From NCBI GenBank assembly GCA_035620975.1, contig DASPFV010000193.1, positions 1 to 64,000 on the forward strand: a stretch of 64,000 bases of DNA, read 5' to 3'. The notes beneath the pieces are model-generated. The model made no database searches. It saw only the letters and a program-made list of their open reading frames with translations, and was not told the DNA's origin. Position numbers and translations under genes: made by a program. The stretch is from DASPFV01 sp035620975 (GTDB lineage: Bacteria > Acidobacteriota > Vicinamibacteria > Vicinamibacterales > 2-12-FULL-66-21). Below, in pieces: positions 26,346 through 35,474 of the stretch. Each line of letters starts with the position of its first letter. The first letter of the stretch is position 1.

Positions 26346-29300
26346 TTGACGACGTACACCTCCAGCTCGCTGACGCTCCGGGCCCTGCTGAAGTCAGCCG
26401 CGAGCCGCCTCGGGCTTGGTGTGCCGGCACCGCGCGTGACCGGTCTGACGCCGCCGGGCAAGGCGCTGTTTGCCGCGGCGTCGGCGGCCCGTACCCGGAC
26501 GGTGCTGGTGGTCCCCGCCGATGCCGACGTCGAGCGGATGACCGTGGACGCCCGGTTCTTCCTCGCCGCTCTCGAGGGGTTGACCGACGCGGACGTGGAG
26601 GCAGCCGTGCTGCCCTACCCCTCCCCCGAAGTCGATCCGTACCGAGGGCTGGCGCCGCACTTCGAGGTCGCTTCGGCGCGCGCGCGCGCGCTTCACGCGC
26701 TCGCCACGGGTGCGGCGCGGCTGGTCATTGCCTCCGCTCCGGCGCTGCTCCCCCGGCTGAGCCCGCCGGGACACCTGGCCCGGACGGCGGTGCGGCTCAC
26801 GCCCGGACTCGACATCCCTCCTACCGACCTGGCCGATCTGCTCGCCGCGGCCGGGTACACACGCCAGGACCCGGTGGACGAGTCCGGCGAGTTCTGTGTC
26901 CGCGGCGGCGTGGTCGATTTCTATCCGGCCGGCGCCAGGCAACCGATCCGGGTCGAGTTCATCGGAGACACGATCGAATCGATCCGGAGCTACGATCCCG
27001 CGACCCAGCGCTCGACCGCTGCGCTCGACCGGGCCTCGGTGCTGCCGCTGCAGGAGCTGGTCGGCGAAGCCGACGAGGCGGATCGCAGCGCCACGTTCGT
27101 CGACTACATGCTCGCCGGCGGCCGCCCGATCGTCCTGGTCTCGGAGCCGGACGAAGTCGAGGCGCACGGCCGGCGAATCTCGGATCAGGTGCGGTCGAGC
27201 CATGAGGATGCCCTCGGCAGGGGGCTTCGCGTTCCGCGCCCCGAGAGGCTGACCGTCGGCTGGGACGAAGCCGTGTCGTGGCTGAATGGCGCGACTGCGC
27301 TCGAAATGCTCGCCGTCGGCGACGAGGGCGGAACGGCTCACATCGCCTGCCAGCCCGCCCAGGAGTTCAACGGCCGCGTCCCCGAGTGGGTGGCCGAAAT
27401 CCGGCGCGCGCGGGAGCGCGCCGAAACCGTGGTCTTCGTCGCGCATTCGCAGGGGCGCGCCGACCGCACGATCGAGCTGCTGGCGGACTACGAGGTGCTC
27501 GGCGTTCCCATCGAGCAGGCCGAGGACGCGCACGCCGCGGCCGTCCTGGTCGGCACGGGCCGGCTGTCGCGCGGCTTCCGCCTGCCGGATGCCGGTCTCC
27601 AGCTGTTCGCGGAAACCGATGTGTTCGAGGAGGAACGCGCGGTTCACGAGCGGCGCCGATCGGCCGCGCGCACCTTCCTCTCGGACTTCCGGGACCTCAA
27701 GGTCGGCGATCTGGTCGTGCACGTCGATCACGGCATCGGCGTGTTCGTCGGTCTGAAGCGCATCGATGTCGGGCAGGAGCTGCAGGAGTTCATGGAGCTC
27801 CGGTATGCGGGCGAAGACAAGCTCTTCGTGCCGGTCGAGCGGCTGGACCTCGTCCAGAAGTACTCGGGTGCCGCCCGCCCGGCGCTCGATCGGCTCGGCG
27901 GGACGTCCTGGGAGAAGGCCAAGTCGCGCGTCAAGAAGGCGATGCGCGACATGGCCGAGGAGCTCCTGAAGCTCTACGCCGCGCGGAAGGCGCTGCCCGG
28001 GCATGCCTTCAGCGCCGACACCCACTGGCAGGAGGAGTTCGAGGATGCCTTCGAGTGGGAGCTCACGCCGGACCAGCAGACCGCCATCCGCGAGATCAAG
28101 CGCGACATGGAAACGCCGAACACGATGGATCGGCTGCTGTGCGGCGACGTGGGCTACGGGAAGACGGAAGTCGCCCTGCGCGCCGCGTTCAAGGCCGTGA
28201 TGGACGGCAGACAGGTCGCCGTGCTCGCGCCGACGACCGTGCTCGCCTTCCAGCATTTCAAGACGTTCAACAACCGCTTCGCGGCCTTCCCGGTGCGTAT
28301 CGACATGCTGAGCCGCTTCCGGTCGAAGGCCGAGCAGAAGCAGACCATCGAAGACCTGCGGGCCGGCCGGGTCGAGATCGTCGTCGGCACGCACCGGCTG
28401 CTCTCCAAGGACGTGCAGTTCCGGGATCTCGGCCTGCTCGTCGTCGACGAGGAGCAGCGCTTCGGCGTGGCCCACAAGGAGCGGATCAAGCAGCTCCGCA
28501 AGCGCGTCGACGTGCTCACGATGACGGCCACGCCGATCCCGAGGACGTTGAACATGTCGCTCGCCGGGATCCGCGACATGTCCATCATCGAGACGCCTCC
28601 CAAGGACCGGCTGTCGATTCAGACGAACGTGGTGAAGTTCGACCAGGCGGTGATCTCGCGCGCGATCCGGACCGAGATCGAGCGCGGGGGGCAGATCTAT
28701 TTCGTGCACAACCGCGTCGAGTCGATCTACTCGCTCGGAAACCTGATCGCGCGGCTCGTGCCGGAGGCGCGCATCGCGATCGGCCACGGGCAGATGAGCG
28801 AGGACGAGCTCGAGCGGGTGATGGTCGACTTCGTGGCGCACAAGTACGACGTCCTGCTCGCGACGACGATCATCGAGAACGGGCTCGACATCTCGAACGC
28901 CAACACGATCATCGTCAATCGAGCCGATCGCTACGGCCTCTCGCAGCTGTACCAGCTGCGGGGACGCGTCGGCCGCTCCGACCGCCGCGCGTACGCATAC
29001 CTGCTGATTCCACCCGAGGATTCGCTGTCGCCGGTCGCCAAGAAGCGGCTGGCGGCGATCCGCGAGTTCAGCGACCTGGGGAGCGGGTTCCGGGTGGCGG
29101 CCCTGGATCTCGAGATACGCGGCGCGGGCAACCTCCTCGGCGGCGAACAGAGCGGCCACATCGAGGCGGTGGGCTTCGACATGTACATGAAGCTCCTCGA
29201 GCAGACGATCAAGGAGCTGAAGGGCGAGGAAGTGGAGGATGAGATCCGCGCGAACGTGAACCTGCGCGTGGATCTCCGGATCGAGGAAGCCTACATCCCC

Positions 29301-29864
29301 GATATGAACCAGCGGCTCACGATCTACCGTCGCGTGGCCGCCGTGCGCAGCCTCGACGAGCTGGACCGGGTGCTGGACGAAGTGCGCGACCGGTACGGCT
29401 CCCCGCCCGAGTCCGTCCTCAACCTGGCCGAATACGCGTCGATCCGGGTGCTGGCCGATCGGGTTGGCCTCGAGTCGCTCGACCGCGAGGGCCAGCTCGT
29501 CGTCCTAAAGTTCAGGCCCGACGCGCGCCTCGATCCCGCTCTGCTGTACCGGGTGGTCCAGTCCCGCGGCGACGCCGGTCTGGTGCCCCCGGCCACGCTG
29601 AAGCTCGATCTGCGGAAGCCGCCGAGCCCGGCGCCGGGCACACCCCGGACTGCCGCGTCGCGCGCGGCGTCTCGGAAGCCCGGTGACCCCGTTGCGGGTG
29701 GTTCGTGGTGGGCGGCAAGGGCGCGGAGTGGAGAGGTCGCCCCGGGCTTCTCGCGCGACGAGATCCTTCGCCCTGCGCGGGAGAACCCGCGGGCCGAGGG
29801 GGGACTCTTCACCAGGATCGGCGGGCTGCTGCGCGAGTTGAGCGGCGGGGAATCGATCGGCTAA
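26346..29864 (+). CDS. mfd: Transcription-repair coupling factor Mfd
   Basis: Translocase that removes RNA polymerase stalled at DNA damage and recruits UvrA. The 1172-residue product has a UvrB-like N-terminal region (DESGEFCVRGGVVDFYPAG near 180), the RNA polymerase interaction domain (LKVGDLVVHVDHGIGVFVGL near 451-470), RecG-like helicase motifs with Walker A GDVGYGKTE near 599 and a DEEQ box near 700, and a D7/TRCF domain from about 968. After D7 there is an extra tail of about 85 residues, proline- and arginine-rich then charged. The TTG start at 26346 is uncertain. Confidence 0.95.
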   Translation: MTTYTSSSLTLRALLKSAASRLGLGVPAPRVTGLTPPGKALFAAASAARTRTVLVVPADADVERMTVDARFFLAALEGLTDADVEAAVLPYPSPEVDPYRGLAPHFEVASARARALHALATGAARLVIASAPALLPRLSPPGHLARTAVRLTPGLDIPPTDLADLLAAAGYTRQDPVDESGEFCVRGGVVDFYPAGARQPIRVEFIGDTIESIRSYDPATQRSTAALDRASVLPLQELVGEADEADRSATFVDYMLAGGRPIVLVSEPDEVEAHGRRISDQVRSSHEDALGRGLRVPRPERLTVGWDEAVSWLNGATALEMLAVGDEGGTAHIACQPAQEFNGRVPEWVAEIRRARERAETVVFVAHSQGRADRTIELLADYEVLGVPIEQAEDAHAAAVLVGTGRLSRGFRLPDAGLQLFAETDVFEEERAVHERRRSAARTFLSDFRDLKVGDLVVHVDHGIGVFVGLKRIDVGQELQEFMELRYAGEDKLFVPVERLDLVQKYSGAARPALDRLGGTSWEKAKSRVKKAMRDMAEELLKLYAARKALPGHAFSADTHWQEEFEDAFEWELTPDQQTAIREIKRDMETPNTMDRLLCGDVGYGKTEVALRAAFKAVMDGRQVAVLAPTTVLAFQHFKTFNNRFAAFPVRIDMLSRFRSKAEQKQTIEDLRAGRVEIVVGTHRLLSKDVQFRDLGLLVVDEEQRFGVAHKERIKQLRKRVDVLTMTATPIPRTLNMSLAGIRDMSIIETPPKDRLSIQTNVVKFDQAVISRAIRTEIERGGQIYFVHNRVESIYSLGNLIARLVPEARIAIGHGQMSEDELERVMVDFVAHKYDVLLATTIIENGLDISNANTIIVNRADRYGLSQLYQLRGRVGRSDRRAYAYLLIPPEDSLSPVAKKRLAAIREFSDLGSGFRVAALDLEIRGAGNLLGGEQSGHIEAVGFDMYMKLLEQTIKELKGEEVEDEIRANVNLRVDLRIEEAYIPDMNQRLTIYRRVAAVRSLDELDRVLDEVRDRYGSPPESVLNLAEYASIRVLADRVGLESLDREGQLVVLKFRPDARLDPALLYRVVQSRGDAGLVPPATLKLDLRKPPSPAPGTPRTAASRAASRKPGDPVAGGSWWAARARSGEVAPGFSRDEILRPARENPRAEGGLFTRIGGLLRELSGGESIG

Positions 29865-29903
29865 AATACTGGATTCCGGCAACTTGTTCTCCGGCAACGA
29901 ATC

Positions 29904-30986
29904 ATGACGACGATGAAGACCCGGCTGTGGCGCAAGGCGATCGTGCTGGGCGCGGCGCTGGCCATCTGGGCGCCGCTCCGCGGCTCGGCCGAGATCATCG
30001 AGCAGGTGCTGGTCAAGGTGAACGGCGACATCATCACCAAGACCGAGCTCGAGCAGCGGCAGGTTGCGGCCCTGCGCGGGCGCGACGTGGATCCGAGGAA
30101 CGACGAGCAGCTCAAGAAGGCCCTGGCCGAGGTGACCCCGCGCATCCTCGTCGATGCCATCGACGAGCTGCTGATGATCCAGCTCGGCCGCGAGCGCAAC
30201 TACCGCCTGACGGACGACCAGTTCACCCGGTGGTTGTCGAACCTGCGGAAGGAGCAGAACCTCGAGGACGAGCAGCGGTTCCAGGCGGCGCTGCAGCAGG
30301 AGGGCCTGACGCTCGCCGAGCTGCGCCGCAACGTCGAGCGGCAGTTCGTGATCAACCAGATCCAGCAGGACGAGGTCGGATCGAAGCTGCAGATCACCGA
30401 GGAAGAAGCGCGCCAGTTCTACCAGATCCACCAGCGGGAATTCGTGGAGCCCGCGGCCGTGACGCTGCGCGAGATCCTGATCGAGGTGCCCGCCGCGACC
30501 CAGAAGGGTCAGGCGGGCGTGAACGTCGGGCAGGACGACGAGATTGCCCAGCGCGCCGCCGAGGTGCGCGAGCGGATTGCGGCTGGTGAGGACTTCGGAA
30601 GGCTCGCGGCCGAGGTCTCTGCCGCCCCGTCCAAGGCCAACGGCGGTCTCATCGGCCCCATCGCGGTGTCGGAGCTGTCGCCGACGCTGCAGGAGCTGTT
30701 CCAGAAGATGAAGCCCGGGGAGACGACACAGCCCATCCGGATCCAGCGCGGGTACCAGATCATCAAGCTGGAGACGTTCAAGCCCGCGGCGGCGCAGCCC
30801 TTCGACAGCGTCCGCGACCTCGTCGCCGACCGCGTGTATGCGGAGCGCCAGCGGAGCGAGGTCCGCAAGTTCCTCAATCGCGTGCGCAGCCAGGCCATCA
30901 TCGTCTGGAAGAACGAGGAGCTGAAGAAGGCCTACGACATGCAGGTCGCGGCCATGGCGACCGCCCCGCCTGGCGCCGTGCAGTAA
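29904..30986 (+). CDS. SurA-like periplasmic peptidyl-prolyl isomerase/chaperone
   Basis: Exported chaperone for outer-membrane proteins with a parvulin-type isomerase domain. The 360-residue product has a signal peptide (WRKAIVLGAALAIWAPLRGSA, about 9-29), a SurA N-terminal domain beginning EIIEQVLVKVNGDIITKTELEQ, and a parvulin domain at about 180-310 containing AAEVSAAPSKANGGLIGPI. It has a single parvulin domain, so it is shorter than the two-domain E. coli SurA. A NusG-like gene follows 5 bases later. Confidence 0.9.
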   Translation: MTTMKTRLWRKAIVLGAALAIWAPLRGSAEIIEQVLVKVNGDIITKTELEQRQVAALRGRDVDPRNDEQLKKALAEVTPRILVDAIDELLMIQLGRERNYRLTDDQFTRWLSNLRKEQNLEDEQRFQAALQQEGLTLAELRRNVERQFVINQIQQDEVGSKLQITEEEARQFYQIHQREFVEPAAVTLREILIEVPAATQKGQAGVNVGQDDEIAQRAAEVRERIAAGEDFGRLAAEVSAAPSKANGGLIGPIAVSELSPTLQELFQKMKPGETTQPIRIQRGYQIIKLETFKPAAAQPFDSVRDLVADRVYAERQRSEVRKFLNRVRSQAIIVWKNEELKKAYDMQVAAMATAPPGAVQ

Positions 30987-30991
30987 CTCCC

Positions 30992-31555
30992 GTGTCGCAA
31001 CCCAGGGGCACGCAGCCGGCCCGGACTGAAGCCGCTGAGTCCGCCGCGGTCCGGGCGCGGGGCTCTGGCCCGGCCTGGTACGCGGTCTGGACGCGCTCCC
31101 GGCACGAGATGGTCGTCCGGGACCAGATCGCTCAGAAGGGCTACGACGTCTTCCTCCCCACCGTCGCCAGATGGAGCCGCTGGAAGGATCGGAAGAAGAA
31201 GATCGACTGGCCGCTGTTCCCGGGCTACTGCTTCGCCAGGTTCGAGGGACAGGAGCGACTGCCGATCCTGAAATGCACGGGCGTCGTCAGCATCGTTTCG
31301 TTCGACGGCGAGATTGCGCCGATTCCCGACCACGAGATCGAGGGCATCCGCCGGCTGGTCGAGAGCGATCTGCAGTTCGATCCCTGTCCTCTGATCCGTG
31401 AAGGGATGATGGTCGAAGTCACCCACGGGCCGCTGAAGGGAGTCGTCGGACGTCTGGTACGCAAAGGGGCCCACGCGCGCCTGGTGCTCGCCGTGGACCT
31501 GATCGGACAGGCCGTCAGCGTCGAGGTCGACGCGGCGGACGTGAAGCCCTACTGA
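30992..31555 (+). CDS. NusG-family transcription antiterminator (UpxY/RfaH-like)
   Basis: NusG paralogue that probably binds RNA polymerase and keeps it elongating over a special operon. The 187-residue product has the NGN domain from about 28 (WYAVWTRSRHEMVVRDQIAQKG, then WPLFPGYCFARF) and a C-terminal KOW domain (VEVTHGPLKGVVGRLVRK near 140). The first 27 residues are low-complexity. It is not the general NusG, which is normally beside secE and the ribosomal L11 operon. UpxY-type genes usually head polysaccharide clusters, but here the next gene is a dihydrouridine synthase. The GTG start follows surA by 5 bases. Confidence 0.88.
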   Translation: MSQPRGTQPARTEAAESAAVRARGSGPAWYAVWTRSRHEMVVRDQIAQKGYDVFLPTVARWSRWKDRKKKIDWPLFPGYCFARFEGQERLPILKCTGVVSIVSFDGEIAPIPDHEIEGIRRLVESDLQFDPCPLIREGMMVEVTHGPLKGVVGRLVRKGAHARLVLAVDLIGQAVSVEVDAADVKPY

Positions 31556-32604
31556 TGAAGATTGGTTCCGTTGCCCTCGCCCCGCCGTTTGCGCTGGCCC
31601 CGATGGCCGGGATGACGGACACTGCGTTCAGGCGCCTGGTCAAGCGCAAGGGCGGCTGCGGGCTCGTCGTCACCGAGATGGTCAGCTCGGAGGGGCTCGT
31701 GCGCGGCATCGACCGGACGCTCGAGTACGCCGAGTACACCGAAGAGGAACGACCGGTCTCGATCCAGATCTTCGGGGGCGATCCTGAGAAAATGGCGGCG
31801 GCGGCCCAGATCGTCGAAGGCATGGGCGCAGACATCGTCGACGTGAACATGGGTTGTCCGGTGCCGAAGATTGCGAAGCACAACGCCGGCTGCAGTCTGA
31901 TGCGCGAGCCGGAGCACGCGGCGGAAGTGGTGCGGGCGATGTCGCGGGCCGTGGGGATCCCGGTGACCGTGAAGATGCGGGCGGGCTGGGACGAGCGCGA
32001 GATCAACGCGCCCGATCTCGCCCGGCGGCTCGAGGACGCCGGGGCCTCCGCCGTCGCCGTGCACGGCCGGACGGCCGCGCAGTCGTACTCGGGATCATCG
32101 GACTGGGGGCTGATCGCCAGCGTGGCCGAGCGCGTGAGCATTCCCGTCATCGGGAGCGGCGACTGCGTGGAGCCGGCCCAGATGGTCGAGCGGCTCGGCG
32201 GCGGCGTTGCGGGCGTGCTCGTCGGGCGCGGGGCCCTGCGTAATCCGTGGATATTCCGGCAGGCGACGGATCTCGCAGCCGGCCGTCCTGCGCACGAGGT
32301 CACCGCTGCCGACCGCGCGGAGTTCCTGCTGGATTACGTCGACCTGCTGCTGCGGGAGCGCCTCGACGAGCAGGATGGCTTCCGTCACACGGCCCCGGGC
32401 CAGGCGATTGCCGCAGGGCCGGCGCGCGGCCGCGAGCGCTGGGTCATCAACAAGCTGCGCGCGCTGAACTCGTGGTACACCAAGGGCCTCGACAACGGGT
32501 CCCGCCTGCGCGTGGCCGTGAACGCGGCAGAATCGATTCCCGAGCTCCGCGAGATCATCGCCAGCTTCTTCGAGCGCGACCGCGAGCCCGTCGCGAGTTC
32601 CTGA
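31555..32604 (+). CDS. tRNA-dihydrouridine synthase
   Basis: FMN-dependent enzyme that reduces uridine to dihydrouridine in tRNA. The 349-residue product has the FMN-binding N-terminus LAPPFALAPMAGMTDTAFRRL, the active-site Cys in VDVNMGCPVPKI near 100, HGRTAAQSYSGSSDW near 165, and the phosphate-binding SGDCVEPAQM and GVLVGRGALRNPWIF segments. It resembles DusB. Its ATG overlaps the preceding stop by one base. A C-terminal helical domain completes it. Confidence 0.94.
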   Translation: MKIGSVALAPPFALAPMAGMTDTAFRRLVKRKGGCGLVVTEMVSSEGLVRGIDRTLEYAEYTEEERPVSIQIFGGDPEKMAAAAQIVEGMGADIVDVNMGCPVPKIAKHNAGCSLMREPEHAAEVVRAMSRAVGIPVTVKMRAGWDEREINAPDLARRLEDAGASAVAVHGRTAAQSYSGSSDWGLIASVAERVSIPVIGSGDCVEPAQMVERLGGGVAGVLVGRGALRNPWIFRQATDLAAGRPAHEVTAADRAEFLLDYVDLLLRERLDEQDGFRHTAPGQAIAAGPARGRERWVINKLRALNSWYTKGLDNGSRLRVAVNAAESIPELREIIASFFERDREPVASS

Positions 32605-32620
32605 GGCGGCGGCGCCTGGA

Positions 32621-32977
32621 TCAGCGGTCCCAGCCGATGGACGTCAGGTCGTCACCCTCGACCACCTCGTAATCGTACGCCAGCGCTGCGCCGGCCGATT
32701 CGGTGAAGTGTCGCGCGAGGGCAGCGTGCGCGGGATGCGCCAGGTAGCGGGCCAGGCCGTCCGCGTCGTCGAACTCGACGATCAGGGCGTACTCGTAATC
32801 TTCCGCCATCCCCTGTTCGTAGCCGGGACGGCCGTGCCGGAACCGACGACCGGCCCGCAGCCGTTTGATGGACGGTATGTCGCGCGCCGCGGCGGTCAGC
32901 GAGGAGAGGAGCGCCGCTCTGGCAGCCGACGGCAGCCCCGGTCTCGGCCGGAAGAGCACCACGTGGATCAGGGTCAT
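32621..32977 (-). CDS. Dabb (stress-responsive A/B barrel) domain protein
   Basis: Small ferredoxin-like barrel protein of unknown substrate. The 118-residue product begins MTLIHVVLFRPRPGL and has the Dabb pattern: IPSIKRLRAGRRF, then YALIVEFDDADGLARYLAHPAHAALARHF. The family forms dimeric barrels, some of which are enzymes in polyketide-type chemistry and others stress proteins. The ATG overlaps the stop of the upstream gene by 4 bases (ATGA), so it belongs to the operon led by the NtrC-type regulator. Confidence 0.85.
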   Translation of the reverse strand: MTLIHVVLFRPRPGLPSAARAALLSSLTAAARDIPSIKRLRAGRRFRHGRPGYEQGMAEDYEYALIVEFDDADGLARYLAHPAHAALARHFTESAGAALAYDYEVVEGDDLTSIGWDR

Positions 32978-33729
32978 CGCGGTTCCCGGCCGCCGCCCCC
33001 GCCTCCCCCACCGCGGCGGCCGCCGCCGGGCTTCCGCCCTGGACCCCGGCGCGATCCACCGCTCTCCCGTCCTCCGCGCCACGAGTGCTCGGGCCTGCGC
33101 GGGCCGCTCTGGTCGCGGAAACGGTCTTTGCCCGACCGTGGGCCGCGGGCGCCCGGCTCGCGACCGGTCTTCTGAGGCGCACCGTCTCGAAAGCCCTGCC
33201 CCCGCCGGCTTCCCGGTGTGACCGGTTTCCCCCCCGGCGGCCGCCCCGGTTCAGAGGGCCCCCGGCCTTCGGGCTTTCTCGACCACTCGCGCGGGCGCTC
33301 GGGTCGTGACATCCGGTTCGAGGCCGGCTCCCTTTCTCGCGGACCCGTCCCTTCCGGACGCCGCGGCCGTTCGACGGCCGGGCCCCGCTCCCCGGGACCG
33401 GGCTGATCCTCGCGCCGCTGCCGTGCGGCGAACCGGCGGCGCTTCTCGTCGCGAGGTATCCTGAAGCGATCGCGGGGATCGCGATGGGCGCCTCCCGGCC
33501 GCCACTGTGCGTCGCGCGGAGGCGTCGGGCGCTGGCGACGTTCGAACGCAGCGCGCGCCTCCTCCTCAGACTCCCAGAGCCGCCCTCGCGCAAACCACTT
33601 CAGCACGGCGTCGGGATGTCGTCCCTGCAGCTGCCGCAGAGTCGGCAGGAGCTCCTCCTGCGAGCGGGCGCGGAAGGCCGTCGGCTTTCCTTCGAGGATG
33701 ATCGTCCAGTACGTGTGTCGGGGTGGCAT
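32974..33729 (-). CDS. Hypothetical protein with Arg/Gly/Pro-rich disordered tail
   Basis: The 251-residue product from the ATG at 33729 has a folded-looking N-terminus of about 75 residues (MPPRHTYWTIILEGKPTAFRA, then PDAVLKWFARGRLWESEEEARAAFE). The remaining 170 residues are almost only R, G, P, E, K, S and D and end in a run of glycines, RGG-like in character. Such tails bind RNA or drive condensation in known proteins, but no such role has been shown here. It lies 14 bases after the NtrC-type regulator and overlaps the Dabb gene by 4 bases. The plus-strand open frames over the tail look like GC-rich shadows. Confidence 0.7.
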   Translation of the reverse strand: MPPRHTYWTIILEGKPTAFRARSQEELLPTLRQLQGRHPDAVLKWFARGRLWESEEEARAAFERRQRPTPPRDAQWRPGGAHRDPRDRFRIPRDEKRRRFAARQRREDQPGPGERGPAVERPRRPEGTGPREREPASNRMSRPERPREWSRKPEGRGPSEPGRPPGGKPVTPGSRRGQGFRDGAPQKTGREPGARGPRSGKDRFRDQSGPRRPEHSWRGGRESGGSRRGPGRKPGGGRRGGGGGGGGREPR

Positions 33730-33743
33730 CGTGCCCGATCGCG

Positions 33744-35138
33744 TCAGTCGGCCGCGACTCGCGGTTCCAGACGCTTCAGCTTCTCGATGAGCGTCGTGCG
33801 CTTCAGCTTCAGGAGGCGGGCAGCCTGACGCTTGTTGCCGTTGGTCTTCTCGAGCGAGCGCCTGATGAGCGACAGCTCCACGCTCGAGATGTAGCGGTCG
33901 AAGTCGAGGCCGTCCTCCGGCAGCCAGGGATCCGCCCCGGGTGCCGAGCCGGGCTGGTTCTGAACCTCGGGCGACAGGTCCTGTATCTCGATCTGCGGAC
34001 GGGACTGGCTGAACGCGAGCGCGCGCTCGACGGCGTTCTCCAGCTGGCGGACGTTGCCGGGCCACGGATAGGCCATGAGCCGCCGCAGGGCCTCCTGCGA
34101 GACGCCCGGCGCGGATCGGCCGAGATCGGCGGCCAGCTTCTGCAGGAAGTGCTGCACGAGCAGCGGGATGTCATCGCGCCGCTCCCGCAGCGGCGGCACG
34201 TGCACGGGGATGACGTTGAGCCGGTAGAACAGGTCCTCGCGGAACGTCCCCTCGGCGACCATCCTGGCGAGGTCGGAGTGCGTGGCGGCGATCACCCGCA
34301 CGTCCACCTTGATCGTGTGCGAATCACCTACTCGCTCGAACTCCCGCTCCTGCAGCACGCGCAGGAGCTTCGCCTGCAGAGCCGGGCTCATCGTCCCCAC
34401 TTCGTCGAGGAACAGGGTGCCCTTGTGCGCCTGCTCGAACCGGCCCTGCCGGGTGCCCACGGCCCCGGTGAAGGCCCCGCGCACGTGGCCGAACAGCTCG
34501 GCTTCGAGGAGCGTCTCCGGAATCGCGCTGCAGTTGATCGCGACGAAACGGTTGAGTCGCCGTGCGCTGTTGTGGTGAATCGCGCGCGCGGCCAGCTCCT
34601 TTCCGGTTCCGGTCTCACCGGTGATCAGCACCGTGCTCGAAGTAGCCGCGATAATCTCGAGGAGACTGAACAGATCGCGCATCACGCCGCTCCGGCCGAC
34701 GAGACCGTCGAGCCGATAGCGGTGCTCGAGCTGCGATCGCAGGTAGGCGTTCTCCGACTTCAGGCGGCGCTGCTCGAGCGCCGAGGTCAGCACGTGGAGC
34801 AGCGCATCGAACTGGAACGGCTTGGTGATGAAGTCCGCAGCGCCCTGCTTGATCGCGTCCACGGCGTCCTTCACGGTCCCGAAACCGGTGATGACGATGG
34901 CGATGATCTCGGGGTAGCGTTCGAGGGCCGCATCGAGCACGTGGCGGCCGTCGACGCCGGGGAGCCGGAGATCGGTAATCAGGATGTCGAAAGCGAACTC
35001 GCCGAGACGTTCGAGCGCCCGCTCGCCATTGTCGGCCTGCTCCACCAGAAACCCGTGGTCCGCCAGGCGCTCGGCGATGGCTTCGCGCAGCGCGCGCTCG
35101 TCGTCCACGATGAGCAGATGTTTTTGATCTTCGGGCAT
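33744..35138 (-). CDS. Sigma-54-dependent response regulator (NtrC family)
   Basis: Two-component activator of sigma-54 promoters. The 464-residue product has a receiver domain with VDDE at 11-14, phospho-acceptor D56 in DILITDLRLPG and K106 in FITKPFQ. An AAA+ domain has Walker A GETGTGKE at 174-181 and the sigma-54 contact loop GAFTGA at 221-226, and a C-terminal Fis-type HTH lies near 425-460 (LEKTNGNKRQAARLLKLKRTTLIEKL). No sensor kinase is adjacent; a hybrid kinase lies 1.9 kb beyond its promoter end. It has its own promoter at 35156-35184. Confidence 0.96.
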   Translation of the reverse strand: MPEDQKHLLIVDDERALREAIAERLADHGFLVEQADNGERALERLGEFAFDILITDLRLPGVDGRHVLDAALERYPEIIAIVITGFGTVKDAVDAIKQGAADFITKPFQFDALLHVLTSALEQRRLKSENAYLRSQLEHRYRLDGLVGRSGVMRDLFSLLEIIAATSSTVLITGETGTGKELAARAIHHNSARRLNRFVAINCSAIPETLLEAELFGHVRGAFTGAVGTRQGRFEQAHKGTLFLDEVGTMSPALQAKLLRVLQEREFERVGDSHTIKVDVRVIAATHSDLARMVAEGTFREDLFYRLNVIPVHVPPLRERRDDIPLLVQHFLQKLAADLGRSAPGVSQEALRRLMAYPWPGNVRQLENAVERALAFSQSRPQIEIQDLSPEVQNQPGSAPGADPWLPEDGLDFDRYISSVELSLIRRSLEKTNGNKRQAARLLKLKRTTLIEKLKRLEPRVAAD

Positions 35139-35155
35139 TTAGTCGGGTAGGCGGT

Positions 35156-35184
35156 ATTTTGACACCCCCGGCTGACCCGGTCAA
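35156..35184 (-). promoter_or_regulatory. Promoter of the NtrC-type regulator gene
   Basis: On the minus strand -35 TTGACC (35179-35184) and -10 CAAAAT (35156-35161) are 17 nt apart. Transcription would start about 35150, a dozen bases before the ATG at 35138. A plus-strand TTGACA at 35159-35164 overlaps it but lacks a good -10. Confidence 0.5.
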
Positions 35185-35264
35185 TTCATGGCGTGCGGCG
35201 AGGGCTAATGACTGGCGCGGCCCGCTCCGATAACTGTCAGCGAACACGGGGTGGAGAACGCGGG

Positions 35265-35474
35265 ATGAATGCAATGATGATTGAACGTAAGACCATCTCG
35301 ATCATGAAAGCGTGCGAGCTGGTGGGCGTGAGCCGGCGGACGATCTACAACTGGATCGCCAGCGGCAAGGTCGAGTACGTGCGCACTGCCGGCGGCTCGG
35401 TCCGCATCTTCGTCGACACGCTCTGGCGCGAGCCGGGACGCACACACGAGCTCACGTCCAAAGAAGCGTCCTGA
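35265..35474 (+). CDS. Small helix-turn-helix DNA-binding protein (excisionase/BldC-like)
   Basis: The 69-residue product has a single winged-helix MerR-like domain: ISIMKACELVGVSRRTIYNW then IASGKVEYVRTAGGSVRIF. This arrangement is typical of excisionase-family and BldC-like small regulators. The ATG at 35265 has GGAG 8 bases upstream; an inner ATG at 35274 is also possible. The next gene starts on its stop codon (TGATG). There is no integrase or phage gene nearby, so a recombination role is unlikely and transcriptional control is more probable. Confidence 0.85.
   Translation: MNAMMIERKTISIMKACELVGVSRRTIYNWIASGKVEYVRTAGGSVRIFVDTLWREPGRTHELTSKEAS

Noticed and set aside
35265..35474. Excisionase-like HTH as a sign of a prophage or integrative element
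   Set aside because: No integrase, att-like repeats or phage genes are nearby, and base composition matches the surroundings. The HTH is more likely a regulator.
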